DNA from: Serpens sp035497635
Lineage (GTDB): Bacteria; Pseudomonadota; Gammaproteobacteria; Pseudomonadales; Pseudomonadaceae
Length of the DNA: 18,197 bases
Direction of reading: 5' to 3'
NCBI GenBank assembly: GCA_035497635.1
Contig: DATJDB010000163.1
Coordinates: 1 to 18,197, forward strand
Shown: piece after piece, positions 1 through 7,832 of the stretch
Position numbering within the stretch: position 1 is the stretch's first letter
Layout of the letters: each line of letters begins with the position of its first letter
Program-made: the position numbers and the translations under genes
Notes under the pieces: generated by a model
What the model was told of the DNA's origin: nothing
The model's database searches: none
The model's input: only the letters and a program-made list of their open reading frames with translations

Positions 1-6
1 CTAGGC

Positions 7-1791
7 TCACGGCACCATCCCCAGCAGGCCGCTTTCCACGCGGTAATCCAGGCCGCCGTGGGCGTTCATCGACGCCACGCGCGGCCGGCCCTCGGCATCG
101 ATCCTGATGCGCAGCTCGCCGCCCACCTCGGTCCGCCCTGGTGCAACCAGGGGCGGCGGGCGGTTGTCCAGTACCGGGGCGCCCAGCGTCGGGGCGGTCG
201 CAGCGCCGGCCGCCGGCGCGCCGATGCGCTTCGCCAGGCTATCGCCACCGGTTATCCAGTCCGGCAGCCAGCCCGTCAGGGCGCTGACCTGCTGCTTGAT
301 CCAGCCGGTCATCTTCTCGAAGCGCACGGCGATGCCGTCGGCCAGGCCGCCGATCCACTCTTGCCCCAGCTCGCTCAGCGGCCGAGCGCCGAACAGTTCG
401 AAAACCGCATCCACCGCCTTCAGCAGCAGCGCGGCCGGGCTGAATGACAGCAGGTCCTTGGCGATGTCGCCCATGCCCCGGTCGAAGAATGCCTTCACCC
501 GGCCCCACAGGGCCTTGAACCATTCGGCGATGCTGTCCCAGTTGCGGTAGATCAGGTACACGGCCCCGGCCAGCGCGGCGATGCCGGTGATGATCCAGCC
601 AATCGGCGTGGTGATCAGTGCCAACGAAAGCGCGCGGATGCCCATGATCGCCGCCGGAACTGCGCGAGCAGCAAGGCCGAGCAGCGCACCAGCACATGCC
701 AGGACCCCTTTTACAACCCCCCCAATCAGGGTCGCAGAGAACAAGATTGCGGTCTTGGTCAGGCCGACCATTGCCGCGCCCGTAAAAATCAGCGAAGCCA
801 CTAACTTGGCCGAAAGCAGCCCCGCAACAATCACCGCCAGGTTGCCAAACCCACCTACCAAGTCAGCCACCCAGGCCACAGCATTACCCACCGTACGCAA
901 CCCGGACCACAGCTGCCGCAGGCGCTCCAGAATCTGCTGAGTGATCATCTCGCGGTTAGCCTTGGACAGCTCGCGCAGGCCTCCCAGCCATTGGTTGATA
1001 GTGGGCAGCAAGGCGCCCACGACGGCTTCCCTGATCGATCGGAAGGCGCTGCTCAGCTCGTTCATCTGCCGCACGTACAGGCGCGACTGCTCGATGTCCT
1101 CGTCACTGAGGACCGCGCCATTGTCACGGGCGGCCTGGCGCAGCTTGTCCAGCTCCTCGCGGGACTGGGTCAGCATGGCCACCATCTGCTCGCCACCACT
1201 GCCACCGAACAGCTCGTCAAAGATCCGCTGCTTGGCGGCATCGTTCTCGATAGTGCCCATGCGGCCGTGCACCAGGTCGAGCAGCTTTTCCGTCTGGCCA
1301 GCGGTGCCGCGCAGGTCCTGGACGGAGATCCCGAGGCGCTTGAACGCCTCGGCGGCGCCGCCGGAGCCCGTCATCACGAACTCGTCGGCGCGCAGGCCCA
1401 GTTCCTTCAGGCCATCGACCAGGGCGTCATTGCCTACGCCGAACTGCTGGCCGGCGTACTGCCATTCCTGCAGCCAGCCGGCGGCGACGCCGAGGCGCTC
1501 CGAGCTGATCTTGATCTCGTTGCCCAGGGTGGCGACGCCGCCGACCATGCGGGTCAGCGCCCAGCCGGCCGCCGCCGCAGCGCCGCCGACGACGGCCAGC
1601 CCCTTGCCCAGGGCCATGGCCTGCTTGAGGGTGCCGGCCAGGGCGGTCTGCACGCCCCGGGCCGAGGTGCGCAGGTTGTTCAGCCCGGCACGGCGGGCCA
1701 GCCCGGACAGCGACTGGGTAACCCGACGCAGCGGCGAGGTCAGCCGATCAACCAGTTCCAGGATCACCGATGTTCTGAGTTCACCCGCCAT
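7..1791 (-). CDS. Tail tape measure protein (contractile tail)
   Basis: A 594-aa protein expected to span the tail tube lumen and set tail length during assembly. The N-terminal part is charged and helical. Residues of about 315-415 form a long run of Ala/Gly/Leu/Val/Ile hydrophobic segments, as in phage tape measures. The C-terminus is Pro/Ala-rich and low in complexity. It directly follows the frameshifting tail-assembly chaperone genes, the usual position in Mu, P2 and lambda. The ATG at 1791 overlaps the end of the frameshifted reading frame by 11 nt and has a GAGGAA ribosome site about 10 nt upstream. It is fairly short for the family; at about 0.15 nm per residue it would specify a tail near 90 nm. 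The middle of the gene (about 690-950) is less GC-rich than the rest. The stop at 7-9 leaves the gene complete. Confidence 0.9.
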   Translation of the reverse strand: MAGELRTSVILELVDRLTSPLRRVTQSLSGLARRAGLNNLRTSARGVQTALAGTLKQAMALGKGLAVVGGAAAAAGWALTRMVGGVATLGNEIKISSERLGVAAGWLQEWQYAGQQFGVGNDALVDGLKELGLRADEFVMTGSGGAAEAFKRLGISVQDLRGTAGQTEKLLDLVHGRMGTIENDAAKQRIFDELFGGSGGEQMVAMLTQSREELDKLRQAARDNGAVLSDEDIEQSRLYVRQMNELSSAFRSIREAVVGALLPTINQWLGGLRELSKANREMITQQILERLRQLWSGLRTVGNAVAWVADLVGGFGNLAVIVAGLLSAKLVASLIFTGAAMVGLTKTAILFSATLIGGVVKGVLACAGALLGLAARAVPAAIMGIRALSLALITTPIGWIITGIAALAGAVYLIYRNWDSIAEWFKALWGRVKAFFDRGMGDIAKDLLSFSPAALLLKAVDAVFELFGARPLSELGQEWIGGLADGIAVRFEKMTGWIKQQVSALTGWLPDWITGGDSLAKRIGAPAAGAATAPTLGAPVLDNRPPPLVAPGRTEVGGELRIRIDAEGRPRVASMNAHGGLDYRVESGLLGMVP

Positions 1792-2268
1792 GCCGTTTCA
1801 TTTCCTCTGCCAACTTTTCCGCCTGGCCAAACCACCAGCGCAGGTCATCCACATCCATCTCCAGCAGGTCCAGCGGGTTGAACCCGCTGAACGTCGCCGC
1901 TACGGCTCGGACAAGTCCGTCCCAGTCCGCCGGGACTTCGGCAAAAAAGGGCCGAGGACAGCCATCACCAGGTCGAAGTCGAGGGCGTCCAGCTCATCCA
2001 TGGCGTGGGGCGGAACGCCGGTCATGGCGGCCACCAGCGCGAAGCTCTGGCTGATCTCGCCGGCAACCTTGTCCATGGCCTTCATGTGCTTGCCCTTGAC
2101 CTTCTTCGGCAGGCGCAGCTCGGTGAGTGTGCGTTCGCCATCGAGCTTGCTTTGCTTGTAGGTGATGGGTTCAACCAGGGTGATCTGCACGGCGTCGCCC
2201 AGGTCCTGGACGCGGGCGAGCTGGTCGGCGGTCAGGCTCAGGCCCGCCAGGAATTCGGTAGTCGGCAT
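1781..2268 (-). CDS. Tail assembly chaperone, long form made by -1 frameshift (gp41-gp42-like fusion)
   Basis: Reading the first 109 codons of the chaperone and slipping -1 at TTTTTTG opens a further 53 codons before TGA at 1781-1783, giving a product of about 162 aa. The extension reads AEVPADWDGLVRAV, then GFNPLDLLEMDVDDLRWW, then an acidic/basic helix ending KRHGG. It has no good start of its own in the gap and fills exactly the space between the chaperone stop and the tape measure start, overlapping the latter by 11 nt. Paired G and G-T type products made by frameshifting are known from many long-tailed phages (lambda, P2, Mu). The extension is expected to contact the tape measure. The slippery site and open frame are seen directly; that frameshifting occurs is inferred. 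Confidence 0.82.
1900..2268 (-). CDS. Tail assembly chaperone, short (unshifted) form, Mu gp41-like
   Basis: A 122-aa protein matching the Mu gp41 / phage tail assembly chaperone family. It starts MPTTEFLAG, has a middle segment typical of the family (YKQSKLDGERTLTELRLPK) and a helical C-terminal part. Such proteins bind the tape measure during tail assembly and are absent from the mature virion. It lies between the tube gene and the tape measure gene. Near its 3' end the zero-frame codons TTT TTG form part of a T-TTT-TTG slippery heptamer at 1942-1948, so a fraction of ribosomes should leave this frame after residue 109 (see the fusion entry). The zero frame then runs 13 more residues to TAG at 1900-1902. 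The start at 2268 lies just after the tube gene's stop (2272). Confidence 0.88.
   Translation of the reverse strand: MPTTEFLAGLSLTADQLARVQDLGDAVQITLVEPITYKQSKLDGERTLTELRLPKKVKGKHMKAMDKVAGEISQSFALVAAMTGVPPHAMDELDALDFDLVMAVLGPFLPKSRRTGTDLSEP
1942..1948 (-). promoter_or_regulatory. Slippery heptamer TTTTTTG for -1 programmed frameshift
   Basis: On the minus strand the heptamer is in the correct phase, T TTT TTG, so tRNAs on TTT and TTG can re-pair with TTT and TTT after a -1 slip. The -1 frame is open from here to 1781 and the zero frame closes at 1900. The site sits near the 3' end of the chaperone gene, where tail-gene frameshifts normally lie. Phage Mu itself has been reported to use a different (-2) shift, so the step size differs from the prototype if this reading is right. 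Confidence 0.8.
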
Positions 2269-2271
2269 CGG

Positions 2272-2628
2272 TTACATCCTTTCGCAGCGGCGAGCGGCCA
2301 TGTTCAGGCGCACCTGGCCTTCGCCCGAGTTGAGTTCGGCCGTCTCGGTCACGAACGCGCCGGACAGCATGTAGTCCTGGCCGTTGTCGCACTCGAACAG
2401 GACGGTGGCGTTGGTGATGGCGTTGAGTTCGATCAGATCGACGTCTGGGGTATGCAACACCGTGCATTGCAGCGTCGGCGCCACGGGTTCTTCGTTGAAG
2501 TGCACCCGCCGGCCAGCCATCCGCGTGGTGCGGTTGACCCCGCCGGGGTTGAGGGTCGCCCCCCGCTCGGTGGGAATCTCGCGGCCATCGACTCGGATGG
2601 TGGCGATCCCGGTTACCTTTCCGCTCAT
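2272..2628 (-). CDS. Tail tube protein (Mu gpM-like)
   Basis: A 118-aa protein expected to polymerise as hexameric rings into the inner tail tube through which DNA passes. The sequence has the features of Mu-type tube proteins: an N-terminal strand with IRVDGREIP, a PGGVNRTTR loop, a central beta-rich core (CTVLHTPDVDL) and an ELNSGEGQVRLNMAARRCE C-terminus. Its length is close to Mu gpM. It lies 15 nt after the sheath stop and just before the chaperone gene, so sheath, tube, chaperone and tape measure form one transcription unit. The ATG at 2628 follows a GAGG-type ribosome site in the short gap. Confidence 0.9.
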   Translation of the reverse strand: MSGKVTGIATIRVDGREIPTERGATLNPGGVNRTTRMAGRRVHFNEEPVAPTLQCTVLHTPDVDLIELNAITNATVLFECDNGQDYMLSGAFVTETAELNSGEGQVRLNMAARRCERM

Positions 2629-2643
2629 GTCGGTTTCCTCTGG

Positions 2644-4131
2644 TTAGCGGCGGAACTGCGTCTGCTGGGCGTGGACGCTGTACTGGCCGATCAGCATCGG
2701 CTGATCGATGACGTTGAGCCGGTTCGGGTTGTCCGGGTCGATGCCTACCTGCAGGCTTTCCTTGTAGCCGGCGTAGTCGCGCACCCAGGCGCGCTCGCCC
2801 ATGAAGGTCTGCTGGTACAGGCTCAGCAGCTCGGCCTTGCACACCTTGGGCGTCATCACCGGCTGGCTCGGGTCGTACAGCATCCGGTCGGCATCCTCGG
2901 CCAGCTTGTGGCGCGGATACTTCTGCGCGAACGTGCTGCGCTGCTCGTAGCGGATGCGCTCCAGGGTTTCGGGCGTGTTGATCAGCAGGTAGCTGTCATC
3001 GGCCATGCCGGCGGCGTTGCGCTGGTAGGTGGTGATCTGCAGCTCGATCTGCACCGTGCCGTCGACCGCCACCGTGTAGGTGGCGATGCCATCGAACAGC
3101 AGCAGGTTGCGCTCGGGGTCATCCCAACGCTGGTCTTCGCGCGGGCCGATCAGGCCGGGCAGCGGCAGGCGCTGCAGCGGGCGGGCCGGGTCGATGGCCA
3201 GCGCCTTGGCGGCCACGATGGCGTTGGTTGCGGCCCATACCCACGGCGCACTGGGCGACGCCCCCATGCCCATGATCGACAGGTGCGGCGAGTTGCGGCC
3301 GTTGCCCAGCGTGGCCGTAGCGGCATGGCTGCCCCGGAAGGCGGCGAAGGCGCGCCCGCCAATCTGGCGCATCGGGCCGTAGCGCTTGGCCAGCTCCTCC
3401 TCGATCACCTCCAGGGAAACGGTGTCGGTATAGGGCAGGCAGATCCAGTTCCACCACTCGCTGCCCATGGCGGCCACGGCCGGCAGCAGATCCGGGTTGA
3501 CCGCACCCCCGGTCGGCGCGGTGAAGGTCAGCCCCAGGCCAGCGGTACGCTCCTCGCCCTTGAGGCTGTCGCCCAGGGAAATGCTGTTGCCGCTTTCGCC
3601 GCCCCAGCGGCAGGTAATGTCCACTTGCTCAGGAGCACCCGCGCCAATGCTGGCGGTGACCGGCAGGCGGTCATCGGCATTGATGGCCGCGACGATGGCC
3701 TGGGCGGCAACGGACGGCTCGGCCCCGGCAACCATCTCGCACCAGACCCGATAGCCGGCGATATACAGCGCAAGCGGCCGGGTTTCGGACGGGCCAGCGG
3801 TCACCAAGATGGCGCCCTTAGCGGCTACCGCCAGGTCGGCGTCCTGCAGCGGGATGGCCCAGGTCTCGGTGTACAGGTCGACGTTCTTGATGGCGCGGAA
3901 CTGCTCGGCCAGCATCGAGCCACGGCCGAACAGTTCGTCGGCCTGGCCGTCGCGGGTCACGCGCACCGGAACCAGGGGCGCGGCGCTACCGGTATCGAGC
4001 ATCTGGCCAAGCACCAGGAGCTTGCCCTGGAACACGGCGTTGCCGGCCAGGCGGTTGTCGAACTCGATGTACCAACCCGGCAGGCGCAACGCGGCCGGGA
4101 TGTCGTTGAATACCGTGGAGCTGATGGCCAT
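2644..4131 (-). CDS. Tail sheath protein (Mu gpL-like)
   Basis: A 495-aa contractile sheath subunit. The N-terminus (NDIPAALRLPGWYIEFDN) is characteristic of Mu L family sheath proteins. The C-terminal part carries the conserved sheath tail-domain pattern (KVCKAELLSLYQQ, then VRDYAGYKESLQV, then INVIDQP-like NRLNVIDQPMLIGQYSV). Sheath subunits wrap the tube and contract at infection. The length agrees with Mu L (about 495 aa). The start at 4131 overlaps the stop of the DUF2635 gene by one base (TAATG), consistent with translational coupling. Its presence shows that the virion is a myovirus. Confidence 0.95.
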   Translation of the reverse strand: MAISSTVFNDIPAALRLPGWYIEFDNRLAGNAVFQGKLLVLGQMLDTGSAAPLVPVRVTRDGQADELFGRGSMLAEQFRAIKNVDLYTETWAIPLQDADLAVAAKGAILVTAGPSETRPLALYIAGYRVWCEMVAGAEPSVAAQAIVAAINADDRLPVTASIGAGAPEQVDITCRWGGESGNSISLGDSLKGEERTAGLGLTFTAPTGGAVNPDLLPAVAAMGSEWWNWICLPYTDTVSLEVIEEELAKRYGPMRQIGGRAFAAFRGSHAATATLGNGRNSPHLSIMGMGASPSAPWVWAATNAIVAAKALAIDPARPLQRLPLPGLIGPREDQRWDDPERNLLLFDGIATYTVAVDGTVQIELQITTYQRNAAGMADDSYLLINTPETLERIRYEQRSTFAQKYPRHKLAEDADRMLYDPSQPVMTPKVCKAELLSLYQQTFMGERAWVRDYAGYKESLQVGIDPDNPNRLNVIDQPMLIGQYSVHAQQTQFRR

Positions 4132-4358
4132 TACTTGGCACCCCCTTTCTTCTCAGGCGTGGCCGGAAGCGGCTCGGCCGCCGACTGCGCGTGCGCTGCT
4201 TGCGCGTTGTTTGGCACTTCTGCCACATCGCCTTCGTTCAGGCGGCGTTGCCAGTAGGCCGACCATTCGACCGGCTCGCCCTGGGCGGCCAGCTTCTGGC
4301 CGTTCTCCGGGCGGCGCACGACCAGGTCCGGCCTGGCCGGCTTGATGACTCGCTTCAT
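4131..4358 (-). CDS. DUF2635 protein (Mu gp38-like)
   Basis: A 75-aa protein of the DUF2635 family. The family pattern is visible: a basic N-terminus MKRVIKPARPDLVVRRPENG, then an acidic/neutral middle and a YWQRRLNEGDV segment. The C-terminal 25 residues are Ala/Pro/Lys-rich and probably disordered. It lies between the gp37-like and sheath genes exactly as in Mu, with an ATGA overlap upstream and a TAATG overlap downstream. The biochemical role is unknown; tail-related function is inferred from position. Confidence 0.85.
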   Translation of the reverse strand: MKRVIKPARPDLVVRRPENGQKLAAQGEPVEWSAYWQRRLNEGDVAEVPNNAQAAHAQSAAEPLPATPEKKGGAK

Positions 4359-4918
4359 GGCTGTTCCTCGCTGCCCGTGGGCAGGGTGAGATGGGTCTCG
4401 GTATCCGGGCCGGCCGGCACTTTGTGGGTGGCGTGATAGATCTCGAAGTTGGCCAGTGCGCTGGCGTCCAGGGCGGCCGGAAACATCATCTTGGCGAGGC
4501 CGAAGACGGCGCCGTAGATGACGATCCCCTGCTGGTCAGCCCGATCCGAGTAGAGGTTGTCGACCCGCTCCAGTTGGAGCGTGCCAACCCCCGCCACGGA
4601 CAGGCCGTGCAGCCCGGGCACCACCCGTTCGAGGATCTCGTAGGCGCCCACCTCCCGGTTGCTGCCCCGGCGCCGCGCCCGCTCGCCACTGGCCTGGCCG
4701 GTGACGACGTACACGGCATACCGGCCGTTGATCGCGGCGCGGGGGCCATTGACGGCGGCGCCGCCCGACCAGGCGATATAGATGCCAGGCACCTTGCGAC
4801 GGGCGGCCTTGAGGGTCGCGTCGTCCCAGTTGCCCGGCAGGTCCTCCACGGTCTTGACGTGTTCACCCACCAGGAGTTGGCAGCGCTCGATCATGGCGTC
4901 CTCTACCTCGGCCAGCAT
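4355..4918 (-). CDS. DUF1834 protein (Mu gp37-like), probable tail terminator/connector
   Basis: A 187-aa protein of the DUF1834/gp37 family. The start MLAEVEDAMIERCQ, the central YAVYVVTGQASGERARRRG strand-loop, the YEILERVVPGLHGL helix and the LERVDNLYSDRADQQGIVIYG segment fit this family, which is associated with the head-tail joint or tail terminus in Mu-like phages. The start shares one base with the stop of the gp36-like gene (TGATG) and the stop overlaps the DUF2635 start by four bases. Function is inferred from family and position. Confidence 0.85.
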   Translation of the reverse strand: MLAEVEDAMIERCQLLVGEHVKTVEDLPGNWDDATLKAARRKVPGIYIAWSGGAAVNGPRAAINGRYAVYVVTGQASGERARRRGSNREVGAYEILERVVPGLHGLSVAGVGTLQLERVDNLYSDRADQQGIVIYGAVFGLAKMMFPAALDASALANFEIYHATHKVPAGPDTETHLTLPTGSEEQP

Positions 4919-5343
4919 CAGAACACCCCTCCCGGAAAGGTCCGGCGGCCCGGCATCATCACCACATCGCCGGCGCTGGTGACGTCGTCATCCACCTTCG
5001 GCAGGCCGAGCTTCAGCGCGCCGCTGGCAATCGAGCGCAGAGCCCGGATGGCGTCGTCGTAGCGCTTGGTCACCTGCTCGGTGGCGCGATTGTCGTAGAG
5101 CCGGTAACGGGCGATGTCGCAGCCGTAGGCCGTCAGAATCGGCGGCACGCTGGCCAGCGGCAGGCGGTAGCCGCCGCCGGACAGGGCGCTGTCGATCTCG
5201 CCGGTCGCGTCCTGGATGGCGTCGTCGACCTTGACCTGGTCGATGGTTTGCCCGGTGTCGTCGCTCTTGTCCTCGGCGAGATCGAGGATCTCCTCGCGGT
5301 CGAAGCGACGAATCAGGTCATCCAGGGTGAGATAGGCGGCCAT
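4918..5343 (-). CDS. DUF1320 protein (Mu gp36-like), probable head-tail connector
   Basis: A 141-aa protein of the DUF1320 family. The N-terminus is diagnostic: MAAYLTLDDLIRRFDREEI, followed by an acidic DAIQDATGEIDSALSGGGYRLPL helix-loop and CDIARYRLYD. The all-helical fold resembles head-completion adaptors (the gp6/gp15 type) that join the portal ring to the tail. It follows the major capsid gene by 12 nt and is coupled to the gp37-like gene by a TGATG overlap. The connector role is inferred from the family. Confidence 0.88.
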   Translation of the reverse strand: MAAYLTLDDLIRRFDREEILDLAEDKSDDTGQTIDQVKVDDAIQDATGEIDSALSGGGYRLPLASVPPILTAYGCDIARYRLYDNRATEQVTKRYDDAIRALRSIASGALKLGLPKVDDDVTSAGDVVMMPGRRTFPGGVF

Positions 5344-5355
5344 GGCGGGTCCTTA

Positions 5356-6258
5356 TCAGGCTGCGCCAGGCAGCCAGGGGTTGAGGATCAGCTTCGAGGT
5401 GCCGGCCCATTCGTTGGTCGCGCCGTTGGCGGCCTGGCTGTTGTTCAGCACGCGCAGGGCGGCGCCCTCGTGACCGTTCGGCACCATGGTGTGGCTGTGG
5501 CGAAGGGCCAGCGGCCGGCCGTGGTCGCCCTTCAGCTCAACCAGGCGCGCACGGGCCTCTGCGTAGGTCTCGGCGTTGAACGGCTCCTTGCTGCGCACGA
5601 TCAGCTGCCACAGGCCGGCGCCTGCGTTGACGCGGGCGTCCACGCCGAACTTGAACTTGTCGGTGGTGAATACCGAGTCGCTGTTCAGGTCGGTCAGGGC
5701 GCGGAAGTGGTAGTCGCGGCGCTTCTGGAATACCACCGGCTTGATCACGCGGGTCAGGTCCATCACGTACCAGGCCGCGCCGGCACCACCCATGTCGTTG
5801 CTGACCTGGGTTTCCTTGCCCTTGTCATTCAGCACGATGTGGTTGCCGAACAGCGAGGCGCCGTCATAGCACTTGGGGTTGTTGACCAGGGTCTCGACGG
5901 CCAGCTCGTTGGGATGCTCGCGGCTGGAGCGGCCAAATTCTTCGAACACCGGGGCATAGAGGCCATAGGTGTCGTCATCGATGGCGTCGCGGCTGATGCC
6001 CTCGGTCAGCTCGAACTTGCGGTTCTTGATGCTGAACTCGCCACCTTCCAGGCTGTGCACCACGCGGTCGCCGATCCATTCGCGCAGGCGCGGCAGGCTC
6101 TTGAGGAAGGGGTAGACCTCGACGGCGGTCGTGGACGGCACCGTGGTGCAGAACTGTTCGTAAAGCGCGCCATCGGCGCCCATCGAGGCGAACCCTCGCT
6201 GGAAGTTGGTGTTGTAGGCACGGAACAGCGCCTGCAGGTTGGCGGAAGTAAGATCCAT
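5356..6258 (-). CDS. Major capsid protein (Mu gpT-like)
   Basis: A 300-aa major head subunit. The N-terminus MDLTSANLQALFRAYNTNFQRGF and the segments VYPFLKSLPRLREWIGDR and SREHPNELAVETLVNN are characteristic of the Mu gpT family. Length matches Mu gpT (about 305 aa). It assembles the icosahedral shell around the scaffold and is expected to have the HK97 fold. A GAGGA ribosome site lies 7 nt upstream of the ATG at 6258. It follows the decoration-like gene after a 41-nt gap in which I see no further signal. Confidence 0.95.
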   Translation of the reverse strand: MDLTSANLQALFRAYNTNFQRGFASMGADGALYEQFCTTVPSTTAVEVYPFLKSLPRLREWIGDRVVHSLEGGEFSIKNRKFELTEGISRDAIDDDTYGLYAPVFEEFGRSSREHPNELAVETLVNNPKCYDGASLFGNHIVLNDKGKETQVSNDMGGAGAAWYVMDLTRVIKPVVFQKRRDYHFRALTDLNSDSVFTTDKFKFGVDARVNAGAGLWQLIVRSKEPFNAETYAEARARLVELKGDHGRPLALRHSHTMVPNGHEGAALRVLNNSQAANGATNEWAGTSKLILNPWLPGAA

Positions 6259-6299
6259 TGCTATGTCCTCTGCGGTGAAAGGGGCTGGTGCGGCTGCCG

Positions 6300-6731
6300 T
6301 TACAGCAGCACGCCGCTGGTGGGATCGATCAGCACCCAGACGCCTGCGTCATCCACCGCGTCGACGATGCCGGCAATGGAGCGGGTGCCCGTGCCATCGG
6401 TCTTGGCCACGGTCTGGTTGTCGACGATGAAGCAGGCCTTGCCGATGTCGGCGGCGGTGATCTCGTCGGCGTCCGCGCTGTTCTCCAGGCGGGCAAAGCC
6501 GCGCAGCACTTCGGCGGTCTGCTCGCCGTCGGCGCCGGCGCTGTTGTCCACCAGGGACTCGAAGACGCCGACCGCCACCAGGTTCAGGCCGGTGACGCCC
6601 GGCTGCACCAGGCCAGCGGCATCGATCACGGCGAGGGTGCCGGCCAGGCACAGGGCGCTGGCGGCGACCGGATAGCCACGGCGGTAGCCGGAGACGCTCG
6701 GGGTGTTGCGGTTCTGGGTTGCGGCAACCAT
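6300..6731 (-). CDS. Head decoration-like structural protein (between scaffold and capsid genes)
   Basis: A 143-aa protein rich in Ala, Val and Gly with short predicted beta strands, ending with TRSIAGIVDAVDDAGVWVLID. It resembles small capsid-decoration proteins (DUF2190-like) in composition and in the repeated beta-barrel look of its C-terminal half. It lies between protease/scaffold and major capsid, the place of Mu gp33 and of decoration genes in other phages. An AAGGAG ribosome site 9 nt before the ATG supports the start. The structural role is inferred mainly from position; I do not recognise a decisive motif. Confidence 0.7.
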   Translation of the reverse strand: MVAATQNRNTPSVSGYRRGYPVAASALCLAGTLAVIDAAGLVQPGVTGLNLVAVGVFESLVDNSAGADGEQTAEVLRGFARLENSADADEITAADIGKACFIVDNQTVAKTDGTGTRSIAGIVDAVDDAGVWVLIDPTSGVLL

Positions 6732-6737
6732 GCGGGC

Positions 6738-7271
6738 TTACTCCTTCGGGTTGTGCTTGCGGTACTCGGCCGGGCTGATGCCCATGGCCTTGCACACCGC
6801 CAGTTCGGATTCGTTGAGTTCGCCGTCCTTCTTGCCGGTCTCGTCCGGCTGGCGGCCTGCGGTCTGGCTGCCACGCAGGGCGGCAATCGGGGTCGCGCCA
6901 TCCAGGTAGGCCTTGCACGCGGCGAGGCCCTGGGGCTTGAGCCATTCGGCGGTGGCCTTGCCCGGGATGCGGCCGTCCGCCAGGCCTTCTTCGATCAGCT
7001 TGTCCAGCTCGGCGACGGTGCTGCCGGCGCGCAGGGCGGCGAGCTGCGCGCCTTGCTCCTGGAACACCGCCAGCGGCACGAACTGACTCATGTCGGGTTT
7101 GGCACCGGCCTTGGCGGCGGCAATGGCCTTGCCGGATTCATCTTTGGCGGCGGCGACCGCCTCCTCGGCGTCGGCTTTGGCCTTGATCAGGGCGTTGATG
7201 GCAGCGGTGATCTGCTCGTCGGTGGCGTCTGCGGACAGGCCCAGGAGCTTGATCAGGTCTTCACGATTCAC
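6738..7271 (-). CDS. Nested scaffold protein (Mu gpZ-like), internal in-frame start of the protease gene
   Basis: Inside the protease gene a GTG at 7269-7271 begins the segment NREDLIKLLGLSADATDEQI and is preceded by GAGGAA six bases upstream, a good ribosome site. The product would be 177 aa, containing only the helical scaffold half and sharing the stop with the protease. In Mu (I/Z) and lambda (C/Nu3) the scaffold is made in this way from a nested start. The start and its ribosome site are seen in the sequence; use of the start is inferred. Confidence 0.6.
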   Translation of the reverse strand: MNREDLIKLLGLSADATDEQITAAINALIKAKADAEEAVAAAKDESGKAIAAAKAGAKPDMSQFVPLAVFQEQGAQLAALRAGSTVAELDKLIEEGLADGRIPGKATAEWLKPQGLAACKAYLDGATPIAALRGSQTAGRQPDETGKKDGELNESELAVCKAMGISPAEYRKHNPKE

Positions 7272-7802
7272 GGTGTCTTCCTCGTGGGTAGGGTCATAGG
7301 CGCCACTGCCCAGGCGGGCCGCAGCGAGGGCGGGGATGGCGGTATCGATGGCCGGGTTGTTGGTCAGGCCGACATGCAGCAGATCCAGCACGGTGCCGGT
7401 CTTGGGGTCGTAGGGGAAAACGGGGGACAGGTAGCGGTATTCATCCGCGTCGATGGCCGCCTTGGCGCGGGCCTTCCAGTCCACACGGCCGTAGAGACCG
7501 TCTTCGCGCCATTCGAGCGAAGTGCGGTCGATCCAGCCGGATGCCGGCGCGGGTTCGCCGTTCTGCTCGGACAGCAGGGTCTGATGTTCGTAATCGATGA
7601 CGATGTCGGTGCTGCGCGCTGCGGCACGCTTGATGATCGGCCGGGCGGCCGCTTCGTCCAGGAACCAGGGGCCGGCCCCTTCCAGGGCGCCGCGCGGGGC
7701 GTTGAAGGTGCCGGCTGGAATCAGGCGAGTCATGCCGCCCTCGGCGACCACTTGCAGGGCCAGGGAACAGGCAGCGACGGGGAATCTGGGCTTCGTTTTC
7801 AT
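6738..7802 (-). CDS. Prohead maturation protease with C-terminal scaffold (Mu gpI-like)
   Basis: A 354-aa protein of the Mu I protease family. The protease half (about residues 1-170) has the family blocks VIDYEHQT at 68-75, YRYLSPVF at 122-129 and GLTNNPAI at 145-152. The C-terminal half is helical and Ala/Lys/Glu-rich (about 178-260 likely coiled coil), consistent with scaffold. It would cut scaffold and capsid N-termini during head maturation. I chose the ATG at 7802; an in-frame GTG lies 21 nt upstream but would leave almost no leader behind the putative promoter at 7838-7843. A second in-frame start inside the gene probably yields the scaffold alone. It precedes the decoration gene by 6 nt. 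Confidence 0.9.
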   Translation of the reverse strand: MKTKPRFPVAACSLALQVVAEGGMTRLIPAGTFNAPRGALEGAGPWFLDEAAARPIIKRAAARSTDIVIDYEHQTLLSEQNGEPAPASGWIDRTSLEWREDGLYGRVDWKARAKAAIDADEYRYLSPVFPYDPKTGTVLDLLHVGLTNNPAIDTAIPALAAARLGSGAYDPTHEEDTVNREDLIKLLGLSADATDEQITAAINALIKAKADAEEAVAAAKDESGKAIAAAKAGAKPDMSQFVPLAVFQEQGAQLAALRAGSTVAELDKLIEEGLADGRIPGKATAEWLKPQGLAACKAYLDGATPIAALRGSQTAGRQPDETGKKDGELNESELAVCKAMGISPAEYRKHNPKE

Positions 7803-7832
7803 GCCCCCATCTTCGGAGGGCACGGCACGCGG

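Noticed and set aside
2005..4257. 750-codon open frame on the plus strand
   Set aside because: It lies antisense to the sheath, tube and chaperone genes, which have clear family features. Long antisense frames are expected in GC-rich coding DNA, and its sequence shows no domain and an odd His/Gly/Gln-rich composition.
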